A stretch of DNA of 64,000 nt. It comes from Proteiniborus sp. MB09-C3. GTDB taxonomy: Bacteria; Bacillota; Clostridia; Tissierellales; Proteiniboraceae. Positions 56,881 to 64,000 of this stretch are shown here, in pieces; positions within the stretch are counted from its first letter, which is position 1, and every line of letters begins with the position of its first letter. Where the stretch lies: assembly GCF_030263895.1 (NCBI RefSeq), contig NZ_CP127161.1, positions 1 to 64,000 on the forward strand. Reading direction: 5' to 3'. A program made the position numbers and the translations under genes. The notes beneath the pieces were generated by a model. That model did no database searches. It saw nothing but the letters and a program-made list of their open reading frames with translations, and was not told the DNA's origin.

Positions 56881-56898
56881 TGTAGCTATTATTCTACA
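56881..56898. promoter_or_regulatory. Activator site 2 of module 2 (TGTAG-N8-CTACA)
   Basis: TGTAG-CTATTATT-CTACA, the same arms and spacing as site 1, about 200 bases upstream of the promoter. Confidence 0.75.
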
Positions 56899-56910
56899 TA
56901 AAAACTGATT

Positions 56911-56928
56911 TGTAGAAAAAAAACTACA
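56911..56928. promoter_or_regulatory. Activator site 3 of module 2 (TGTAG-N8-CTACA)
   Basis: TGTAG-AAAAAAAA-CTACA, 30 bases (three helical turns) from site 2 and ten bases beyond the activator gene stop. Confidence 0.75.
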
Positions 56929-56938
56929 TCCTTCCCAA

Positions 56939-58375
56939 TTACAAATTACTAATATCCAATCCATATGCTTCTATTTTCTTATATAATGCTGTTCTATGAA
57001 TTCCGAGCCTTTTTGCTGCTTCCGTTCTATTTCCATTAGTCTTCTCTAATGCTTCTCTAATAGCTTTTATCTCAGCCCTAGCTACTATATCTTTTAGCAA
57101 GAGTCCTTCTTCAGCGCTCTTTTGTCCTACTTTTGCATTTTGTATCAAATAGTCGGGTAAATTTTCAGGACATATTATATTTCCCTTTACAAGGTGTAGA
57201 GCCGATTCTATAATGTTCCTAAGTTCTCTTACGTTTCCAGGCCAATTGTAATTTTGAAAAATATCCATAGTTTCACAAGCTATTTCTTTAGATTCTATTC
57301 CAATTTTATTAGATAAATCATCTATCATATGTTTTGAAAGCAAAGGTATATCATCTCGTCTATCTCTTAAGGGAGGAATATTTAATCTTATGACATTTAA
57401 ACGATAGTATAGGTCCTTCCTAAATTTTCCTTTGACTATGGCTTCTTCTAGCTCCTCATTTGTTGAAGCAATTACCCGTATATCTAATCCTATTCTTTCT
57501 GTTCCGCCTATTCTTTCAAATTCTCTTTCTTCTAACACCCTAAGGAGCTTGGCCTGCATCTCAAGAGGCATGGTGCCTATCTCGTCAAGAAGCACAGTCC
57601 CACCATTTGCAATTTCTAGCTTTCCTAATTTTCCTTCTTTTCTTGCTCCTGTAAATGCACCTTCCTCATATCCAAAAAGCTCTGCCTCTAAAAGCTCTTT
57701 AGGTATTGCAGCACAATTTATTCTTACAAAAGAACCATATCTCCTATAGCTAGCTTTATGAATACCATGGGCAAAATATTCTTTTCCAGTACCGCTTTCT
57801 CCTTGAATCAATACAGTTGAATTGCTTTCTGCTGCTATTTTAGCCACTTCCTTTAAATGCTCCATCCTTTTATTTTGAGATATTATATGGTCAAAGGAAT
57901 AATTGGCTTCATGCATCATCCTAATTTCACCCTTATATTTATCTACACTCTTCTGATAAGTTTCTATCCTATGAACTAAAGATTTAAGTTCTCTAACATC
58001 CTTGAAAGTAACACTACCGATAGCTCCTAATATCTTTCCATCTTTTATTATTGGAATACGAGTAGCTATCATGTCCTTTCCCTGTATTTTTTGAACATCA
58101 TTAACTTCTTTTTTCCCAGTTTTTATTACTATATGGAGTCTTGTATTATCTATGACTTCATCTACATGCTTTCCAATTACGTCCTTTTCTTTGATACCTA
58201 ATAATTTTTCGTAATTAAACTTAACTATTCTTCCATCTGCATCCACTAGTACCATCCCCTGATATTCGTGGTCTAATATATCCTTCATTACATCAAGGCT
58301 TTGTTTAAGTTTTGTTAATTCGTACTGAACAGCTTGATTTTCATTAACTTTATTCAATATATCTTTAGACTCCAA
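56939..58375 (-). CDS. Sigma-54-dependent PAS activator (module 2)
   Basis: A 478-residue enhancer-binding protein. One PAS domain (about 30-135; EYQGMVLVDADGRIVKFNYE) matches the second PAS of the module 1 activator, including the NTRLHIV-x-KTGKKE segment. The AAA+ domain (about 185-400) has QGESGTGKEYFAHGIH, EGAFTGARK and GTVLLDEIGTM. The Fis-type helix-turn-helix reads TEAAKRLGIHRTALYKKI, almost the same recognition helix as the module 1 protein, so both may bind TGTAG-N8-CTACA. TTG start at 58375 with AAGGTGATG upstream. Confidence 0.9.
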   Translation of the reverse strand: MESKDILNKVNENQAVQYELTKLKQSLDVMKDILDHEYQGMVLVDADGRIVKFNYEKLLGIKEKDVIGKHVDEVIDNTRLHIVIKTGKKEVNDVQKIQGKDMIATRIPIIKDGKILGAIGSVTFKDVRELKSLVHRIETYQKSVDKYKGEIRMMHEANYSFDHIISQNKRMEHLKEVAKIAAESNSTVLIQGESGTGKEYFAHGIHKASYRRYGSFVRINCAAIPKELLEAELFGYEEGAFTGARKEGKLGKLEIANGGTVLLDEIGTMPLEMQAKLLRVLEEREFERIGGTERIGLDIRVIASTNEELEEAIVKGKFRKDLYYRLNVIRLNIPPLRDRRDDIPLLSKHMIDDLSNKIGIESKEIACETMDIFQNYNWPGNVRELRNIIESALHLVKGNIICPENLPDYLIQNAKVGQKSAEEGLLLKDIVARAEIKAIREALEKTNGNRTEAAKRLGIHRTALYKKIEAYGLDISNL

Positions 58376-58483
58376 AACATCACCTTCTATTTTTGTTATT
58401 TAATATATAACATGTATAATATATACTACACTATATGATTGGATTCCTTCTTATACTAATTGTGAGTCGAGGTTTCAAAAACA

Positions 58484-58553
58484 AAAAAGAGACCCATTCG
58501 CTTTGCTCAGGATGACAGAACATCATCCTGACCATTGGAAAAGGTCTCTTTTT
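58484..58553 (-). terminator. Repeat-derived terminator after wecB
   Basis: AAAAAGAGACC (58484-58494) pairs with GGTCTCTTTTT (58543-58553), and the inner TCAGGATGA pairs with TCATCCTGA. This dispersed repeat copy forms a long hairpin ending in T-run on the minus strand, so it can act as the wecB terminator. Confidence 0.75.
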
Positions 58554-58610
58554 ATTATATTCTTAATTATTAATTTTTAATTATCTTTCCTAATTTTCAA
58601 TTTTCAATTC

Positions 58611-59756
58611 TCAATTTTCAATTGTTTTAGCATTTCCCAATTGTTTTATAATTATATCCACTATTCTCTCTGTTGCATGCCCATCACCATATGGATTTAC
58701 GGCATTGGCCATTTTGTTATATTCTTCTTTATTATTTAAAAGTAAATCTACTTGGTTAAATACTTCCTCATACTCCACTCCTACAAGCCTTGCTGTTCCT
58801 GCCTTTATTCCCTCTGGCCTTTCCGTTTCCTTTCTAGCTACTAGAACAGGCTTACCTAATGTAGGTGCCTCCTCTTGTAACCCTCCAGAGTCTGTAACTA
58901 CAAGATAACATCTTGCCTGCATGTTAACTGATGCTTCATAATCTAAAGGCTCCATAAGATGTATCCTCGGATTATCCCTCAATACTCTATATGCAATTTC
59001 CCTTACTTTAGGATTTAAATGCATAGGAAAAACCAACTCTGCATCTTGATTTTTATTTATTATATCCAACATAGCAGTAAATATATCTTCCATAGGCTTG
59101 CCTATGTTTTCACTTCTGTGACAAGTCATATATATAATTTTTTTATTTGCATAGTCTAATTTATTTAAAAACTCATCTTTAAATACATAAGTATCAGATA
59201 CGGTTTCTAATAGAGCATCTATGGCAGTATTTCCTGTCACATATATTTTATTAGGATCATAACCTTCATTTAGAAGATTTTGTTTACTTTCTTCTGTAGG
59301 ACAGAAATGGTATTCTGTAATTGCTCCCGTAAGTTTCCTGTTGGCTTCTTCAGGATAAGGTGAATACAAATCGTGGCTTCTAAGTCCTGCCTCTACATGT
59401 CCAACTTTTACTCCGTTATAAAAAGCTGCTAAAGCACCAACAAATACTGTAGTAGTATCTCCTTGAACCAATATTAAGTCAGGTTTAAACTCCTTTATTA
59501 CAGATTCAATCCCATTTAAAGCTCTAGTTGTAATTTGACTAAGACTTTGACCTGCTTCAAATATATTTAAATCATAGTCTGGAACTACACTAAATATATC
59601 TAAAACTTGATCCAGCATCTGCCTATGCTGAGCAGTTATGCAAAGCTTATGCTCGATAAAAGGGTTTTCATTTAACCTTTTAACAACAACGCACATTTTT
59701 GTAGCCTCTGGTCTTGTCCCAAAAACAGTTAAAACTTTAATCTTATCCATTGACAT
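58611..59756 (-). CDS. wecB: UDP-N-acetylglucosamine 2-epimerase (non-hydrolysing)
   Basis: A 381-residue enzyme that interconverts UDP-GlcNAc and UDP-ManNAc for teichoic acid or other wall polymers. Family marks are VFGTRPEATKMCVVVKRL, ITAQHRQMLDQVLDIF, VQGDTTTVFVGALAAF, VGHVEAGLRSHDLYSPYPEE, MTCHRSENIGKPM and VTDSGGLQEEAPTLGKP. Bacillus has the homologue mnaA at the same place before atp. It starts 11 bases after the glycosyl-phosphate transferase gene; AGGGG lies five bases before the ATG. Confidence 0.95.
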   Translation of the reverse strand: MSMDKIKVLTVFGTRPEATKMCVVVKRLNENPFIEHKLCITAQHRQMLDQVLDIFSVVPDYDLNIFEAGQSLSQITTRALNGIESVIKEFKPDLILVQGDTTTVFVGALAAFYNGVKVGHVEAGLRSHDLYSPYPEEANRKLTGAITEYHFCPTEESKQNLLNEGYDPNKIYVTGNTAIDALLETVSDTYVFKDEFLNKLDYANKKIIYMTCHRSENIGKPMEDIFTAMLDIINKNQDAELVFPMHLNPKVREIAYRVLRDNPRIHLMEPLDYEASVNMQARCYLVVTDSGGLQEEAPTLGKPVLVARKETERPEGIKAGTARLVGVEYEEVFNQVDLLLNNKEEYNKMANAVNPYGDGHATERIVDIIIKQLGNAKTIEN

Positions 59757-59766
59757 CTATACCCCT

Positions 59767-60828
59767 TTATCCTCTTTTTTCTCTGTTCTTTTTCTTCATA
59801 TCTAAGGCACCAATAACTCCGAATCTTGCGGCTCCTAGAAATACTAATGTTAGTACACTACCCATGACTATCACTCCATAGCCTGGTTTTAGACCTGCCA
59901 TAAGCACTGCTGCAGAGCCAAATATAGCACTTACCATGTAAAGTATCAAAACTACTTGTTTTTGACTAAGTCCTTTAGCTAGAAGTCTGTGATGTACGTG
60001 ACCTTTATCTGCTTCCATAATAGGTCTTTTGTTGATAAGTCTTCTAAGTATTGCAAATGCAGTATCAAATATAGGAAGTCCTAAAGCTAATATAGGAACT
60101 ACTATAGTAATAGTTGCTACACTCTTCATAACACCCTCCATAGCTACTACAGAAAGCATATATCCTAAAAATAAGGCTCCTGTATCTCCCATAAATATTT
60201 TGGCTGGATTGAAGTTATGTGGAAGAAATCCAAATGCTGAGCCAGCGATTATTGCACATATTATCATAACCATACTAGTATCAATATAATCAATGCTTGC
60301 AGCTACAAAGAATAACGATACAGCTGCTATAGCCCCTACTCCTGCTGAAAGTCCGTCAAGACCATCAATAAGGTTTAGAGTATTAGTTATACCAACTACC
60401 CAGAAGATAGTTACTGGTATAGAAAGCATCCCTAGATTGATAATACCATGCCTAACAAAAGGATTTCCAAGAAATTCTATCTTTACGTCTCCTATGATCA
60501 AAACTACTGCTGATAATATCTGAAAAAATAGCTTCCATCTTGCAGACATAGGTTTAACATCGTCTATTATTCCTGTTATTACGATTATAGTACCACCTAT
60601 TATAATAGAAATTATTGTTTTGTCCATTGGAAGGAATATTATCATAGATATCAGTGTAGCCAAATAAATTGCAAGTCCACCCAGCCTAGGAATAGGCACT
60701 TTGTGTACTCTTCTATCGTCCTTAGGAACATCAATAGCCCCTATTTTCTTTGCTGTATACTTAGCCAATGGTGTAAGTAGATATGATAATATTATAGGTA
60801 TAAGAAAGACTATATAATAATCAGTCAT
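59767..60828 (-). CDS. Undecaprenyl-phosphate GlcNAc-1-phosphate transferase (TagO/WecA type)
   Basis: A 353-residue membrane enzyme with about ten helices that starts wall teichoic acid or related polymers on undecaprenyl phosphate. Marks are DVPKDDRRVHKVPIPRLGG, VGITNTLNLIDGLDGLSAGV, FNPAKIFMGDTGALFLGYML and the histidine loop DKGHVHHRLLAKGLSQ. ATG 60828 with GAGGAG eight bases upstream is preferred over GTG 60837. It forms a short operon with wecB. Confidence 0.92.
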   Translation of the reverse strand: MTDYYIVFLIPIILSYLLTPLAKYTAKKIGAIDVPKDDRRVHKVPIPRLGGLAIYLATLISMIIFLPMDKTIISIIIGGTIIVITGIIDDVKPMSARWKLFFQILSAVVLIIGDVKIEFLGNPFVRHGIINLGMLSIPVTIFWVVGITNTLNLIDGLDGLSAGVGAIAAVSLFFVAASIDYIDTSMVMIICAIIAGSAFGFLPHNFNPAKIFMGDTGALFLGYMLSVVAMEGVMKSVATITIVVPILALGLPIFDTAFAILRRLINKRPIMEADKGHVHHRLLAKGLSQKQVVLILYMVSAIFGSAAVLMAGLKPGYGVIVMGSVLTLVFLGAARFGVIGALDMKKKNREKRG

Positions 60829-61005
60829 GATTAACACTCCTCTTCTTTCGAGTCAAACTTGAATAGTTCCTAGTCAAGCATGTATTCTAACTTTGATTGT
60901 ACTCTAATTAATTTATTTAGTCAATCTAAGGAAGGATAATTGAAATATATGGGAATACCTTTGTCCATGTATTTTAAAGGTTTAAAGCCTTATATTACAA
61001 GTTCA

Positions 61006-61455
61006 TTACAATTTAACATCAAATCTTACAAGCTCAATTCCTGCTTCCTGCAACATGCTAGCAGACAGTTCATCAGGATAGTCCCCACTAAAAACTACTC
61101 TTTTGATGCCTGCATTTATTATCATCTTTGCGCATAATACGCATGGCTGATTTGTTACATATATTGTTCCACCCTTTATGCTAATACCAGAATTTGCAGC
61201 TTGCACTATAGCATTCTGCTCAGCATGAAGTCCTCTGCACAACTCATGTCTTTGTCCAGAAGGCACCCCAAGCTTATCTCTCAAGCAACCCACTTCTGAA
61301 CAATGCTTTAAACCTGTAGGTGCTCCATTATATCCAGTTGTCAGTATTCTTTTATCCAGTACAATAAGTGCACCAACCTGTCGTCTACTACATGTTGATC
61401 TTTTTTTCACTACATTTACTATTTCTATAAAATATTCATCCCATGATGGTCGCAT
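61006..61455 (-). CDS. dCMP deaminase (ComEB type)
   Basis: A 149-residue zinc deaminase converting dCMP to dUMP for thymidylate synthesis. Zinc-site motifs are [11 protein letters not shown] and [35 protein letters not shown] and an extra Cys/His region ([11 protein letters not shown]) are typical. ATG 61455 has GGGGGAG five bases upstream; an earlier in-frame start is rejected. Repeat DNA fills the gap to upp. Confidence 0.9.
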   Translation of the reverse strand: MRPSWDEYFIEIVNVVKKRSTCSRRQVGALIVLDKRILTTGYNGAPTGLKHCSEVGCLRDKLGVPSGQRHELCRGLHAEQNAIVQAANSGISIKGGTIYVTNQPCVLCAKMIINAGIKRVVFSGDYPDELSASMLQEAGIELVRFDVKL

Positions 61456-61483
61456 ATATACTCCCCCTTTATCTAATGTCAAC

Positions 61484-61596
61484 TGTCATACTGAGCGAAG
61501 GCCAAATGGCACTCCTAACTAATGTATCTCATCTCTATATCATTCGTAAGTAGCTCCTTCATAAGTAAGGCTTATACTGTCCAACTCAAGATGACA
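61484..61596. repeat. Dispersed repeat, long inside-out copy
   Basis: TGTCATACTGAGCGAAGG begins and AACTCAAGATGACA ends the element, with internal AAGTAGCTCCTTCATAAG and AAGGCTTATACTGTCC parts matching 55274-55383. Confidence 0.75.
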
Positions 61597-61672
61597 ATTC
61601 TTTTCAATTCTTAACCCTTATTTTTAAACTGCTTTTCTAATTCTCAATTCTCCATTCTTCATTCTCAACTTA

Positions 61673-61735
61673 GAGATCCTTCACTACGTTCAGGATGACA
61701 CAAAAACAGTCATTCTGAGCGAAGCGAAAAATCTC
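61673..61735. repeat. Dispersed palindromic repeat, paired copy
   Basis: GAGATCCTTCACTACG/TTCAGGATGACA faces GTCATTCTGAGCGAAGCG/AAAAATCTC around a short CAAAAACA spacer, giving a near-perfect hairpin with T-run after it. Confidence 0.85.
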
Positions 61736-61803
61736 TTTTTAATTGTAAGCTGTAAATAGTAATTTTAGTTCTCAATTGTCTTATATTTCTTCTGACGTAA
61801 AAA

Positions 61804-61826
61804 AATAAGGATGGGTTCCCCCATCC
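61804..61826 (-). terminator. Terminator of upp
   Basis: On the minus strand GGATGGG-GGAA-CCCATCC is followed by TTATTTTTTT, directly after the upp stop codon. Confidence 0.92.
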
Positions 61827-62471
<645 letters not shown>

Positions 62472-62496
62472 TCATTTAGAAAATTACCATCAAATA

Positions 62497-62946
62497 TTAT
62501 ATCACATACTTGTTTTCTATGTCTCTAATTTTATTTACTCTTCTTTCATGTTTTCCACCTTGAAATTCTGCTTTAAGCCAAGTATCTATTATTTCAAGAG
62601 CTAGGTCTTTTCCTGTAACCCTTGCTCCTATGGCAAGTATATTGGCATTATTATGTTCTATTGACATTCTTGCAGAGTAGCAGTCACCACATAAAGCACA
62701 TCTAATTCCTGGAACTTTATTAGCAGATATTGATATGCCTATTCCTGTGCCGCAACAAATAATTCCTCTGTCACATTCGCCATTTTTTACTGCCTCTGCA
62801 ACCTTTTCTCCAAAATCCGGATAATCTACTGATTCTGTAGAGTTTGTGCCAAAATCTATATATTCTATACCTTTTTCATCTAGATATTCTTTAATATATC
62901 CTTTAAGTTCATATCCGGCGTGATCACAGCCTAATCCAATTTTCAT
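62497..62946 (-). CDS. rpiB: Ribose-5-phosphate isomerase B
   Basis: A 149-residue RpiB/LacAB-family isomerase interconverting ribose 5-phosphate and ribulose 5-phosphate. Active-site marks are GLGCDHAGYELKGYIKEYL and GIICCGTGIGISISANKVPG (catalytic Cys), with LAIGARVTGKDLALEIID downstream. The start lies two bases after the phosphatase gene stop, so the two are co-translated. Confidence 0.93.
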   Translation of the reverse strand: MKIGLGCDHAGYELKGYIKEYLDEKGIEYIDFGTNSTESVDYPDFGEKVAEAVKNGECDRGIICCGTGIGISISANKVPGIRCALCGDCYSARMSIEHNNANILAIGARVTGKDLALEIIDTWLKAEFQGGKHERRVNKIRDIENKYVI

Positions 62947-62948
62947 GC

Positions 62949-63428
62949 TTATTCCTCCTCATTTTTTTCTGCTAATTTTTCTATAATATTAATAAGTGCA
63001 TTTTTTATCTCCATTAAGCTTTTTTCATATTCCTCCACAGGAGCTCCATATGGGTCCCTAATATCCCTGTGTTTTTCCATATTTTCATAAGCAAATTCGG
63101 TTAGTGTAAATGTTTTGTGTATAGACTTATCGTTAATGGATATTATTGCTCTTTTATGATCGTTTGTCATTGCAAGTATCAAGTCTGCATTATCTATCAT
63201 CTCTTTTGTAAGCTGCCTAGATTTATGATCAGATATATCTATAGATTGTCTTTCCATGGCTTCTATAGCCTGACTCGAGGCAGATTCTCCAGTTGCCGCA
63301 AATACTCCTGCGGATTCTACATTGAATTCCTTCTGCAAGCCTTTTTTATTTATCATGTCTCTAAATAGACCTTCTGCCATACTGCTTCTGCATGTATTTC
63401 CAGTACAAACAAAAAGAATAGTTCTCAA
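62949..63428 (-). CDS. ywlE: Low-molecular-weight phosphatase, YwlE-like (protein arginine phosphatase)
   Basis: A 159-residue phosphatase with the loop VCTGNTCRSSMAEG (Cys8 to Arg14) and the general acid in RDIRDPYGAPVEEY. Thr12 within CTGNTCR is the residue that favours phospho-arginine in Bacillus YwlE, where tyrosine phosphatases have Ile. The TTG at 63428 has GGAGG seven bases upstream and gives the family N terminus; an ATG at 63476 lies in repeat DNA. Position after the sua5 homologue matches ywlE. Confidence 0.9.
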   Translation of the reverse strand: MRTILFVCTGNTCRSSMAEGLFRDMINKKGLQKEFNVESAGVFAATGESASSQAIEAMERQSIDISDHKSRQLTKEMIDNADLILAMTNDHKRAIISINDKSIHKTFTLTEFAYENMEKHRDIRDPYGAPVEEYEKSLMEIKNALINIIEKLAEKNEEE

Positions 63429-63447
63429 CCTATCTCCTCCTTTACAA

Positions 63448-63514
63448 GTCATACTAAACGCAGTGAAGTATCTCATCCTTTAACCAAAGACCCGTTCGCT
63501 ATGCTCAGGGTGAC
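63448..63514. repeat. Dispersed repeat, short inside-out pair
   Basis: GTCATACTAAACGCAGTGAA/GTATCTC is followed by GACCCGTTCGCTATGC/TCAGGGTGAC, the two half-units pointing away from each other, between sua5 and ywlE. Confidence 0.75.
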
Positions 63515-63542
63515 TATTTTCACGCAGCCTATATTTCTAAAA

Positions 63543-64000
63543 TTAAATTATTTTACCTCCTGCTGCTTTTTTCATTCTATTCATAATTGCCTTTCCTATA
63601 CCTTTTTCTTCTACAGCTTCAGCTATTATTATATCAACCTTTATTTTATCAAATTCTCTTAAGACATTGAATAAATTTGCTGCTATAGTCTCTGGAAGCT
63701 CTCTATCTCCAACTATAAGTATATTATTATTTTGATATTTTTCATAGGTTTGCTTAGTGGCCATTATCCCCACATTCATTCCCAGAGCCTCATATTCTCT
63801 ACAAAGCTCTGTAGTCCTTTGGATAATTTTTTCTATATTTCCCCTGACTATAACCATCTTTGCATCAGGTGAATAATGCTTATATTTTTGTCCAGGTGAT
63901 TTTGGAATAATATTAGTATTAGTCATTTCAATGGCTTTATCATATTCTACCTTTGGTAAAACAGTCAATAGGTCTTCAATAGTGATACCGCCTGGCCTCA
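63543..64000 (-). CDS. ywlC: L-threonylcarbamoyladenylate synthase, C-terminal part (Sua5/YwlC), 5' end outside window
   Basis: The window holds the last 150 or so residues of a Sua5-type enzyme, open to the window edge (RPGGITIEDLLTVLP at the border). The linker SPGQKYKHYSPDA with the KHY motif after the YrdC domain, and the C-terminal Sua5 domain (VGIMATKQTYEKY to KIDIIIAEAVEEKGIG-like sequence), are recognisable. The enzyme makes the threonylcarbamoyl-AMP used for the t6A base in tRNA. The start codon and catalytic domain lie beyond position 64000. Confidence 0.9.
   Translation of the reverse strand, partial: RPGGITIEDLLTVLPKVEYDKAIEMTNTNIIPKSPGQKYKHYSPDAKMVIVRGNIEKIIQRTTELCREYEALGMNVGIMATKQTYEKYQNNNILIVGDRELPETIAANLFNVLREFDKIKVDIIIAEAVEEKGIGKAIMNRMKKAAGGKII

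Larger units (their letters stand above)
61456..61803. other. Repeat-rich intergenic region between upp and the dCMP deaminase gene
   Basis: No gene is seen. It contains the long inside-out repeat (61484-61596), a run of AATTCTCAATT-type motifs (61605-61670), a paired repeat (61673-61735) and a further TTCTCAATTG. Confidence 0.7.

Overview
The window looks like a chromosomal segment of an anaerobic, spore-forming, flagellated, low-GC Firmicute of the Clostridia. The Tissierellales and other amino-acid fermenters fit best, but this is an inference from gene content. The evidence is the sporulation genes spoIID, spoIIQ, spoIIID and a Spo0E-like gene, flagellar rod genes beside mbl, A+T-rich intergenic DNA, oxygen-sensitive glycyl-radical chemistry and several sigma-54 operons for amino-acid or keto-acid catabolism. 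Almost every gene lies on the minus strand, so most operons read from right to left.

A backbone follows the gene order remembered for Bacillus subtilis: ywlC, ywlE, rpiB, upp, wecB, the atp operon, ywmB, murA, spoIID, spoIIQ, spoIIID, mbl, flhO, flhP and fabZ. Three blocks interrupt it. Block A (about 5.2-16.1 kb) holds adenine deaminase, a second amidohydrolase, a cupin-type regulator, a DUF5058 membrane pair, an AbgB-like amidase with YjiG/YjiH membrane proteins, an XRE repressor and an AlbA_2 protein. Block B (22.4-33.5 kb) holds a trans-4-hydroxyproline dehydratase (HypD-type) operon with its sigma-54 activator, a broken RelE-like toxin with its partner, a LysM 5'-nucleotidase and a metNIQ-DUF169 operon. 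Block C (44.0-58.4 kb) holds two related sigma-54 modules for acetoacetate/beta-keto-acid use, each with its own PAS-AAA activator, separated by a soluble chemoreceptor.

Module 1 of block C has two thiolases, a BKACE enzyme, CoA-transferase subunits and the AtoE transporter. Together these could turn a beta-keto acid plus acetyl-CoA into acetoacetate and a new CoA ester, and then into acetyl-CoA. Module 2 has a thiolase and a CoA transferase behind a promoter with three copies of a TGTAG-N8-CTACA site. The three sigma-54 promoters all keep exactly ten bases between the GG and GC elements.

The first 5 kb differs from the rest. A remnant surface-polysaccharide operon (ATP-grasp, sugar transferase, aminotransferase, winged-helix/Rossmann gene) carries many frameshifts, and fabZ and an AEC transporter carry one each. 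This is either a decayed region or poor sequence near a contig end. A dispersed palindromic repeat (GAGATCCTTCGC...TCAGGATGACA) occurs at about a dozen intergenic loci, including inside the atp operon.
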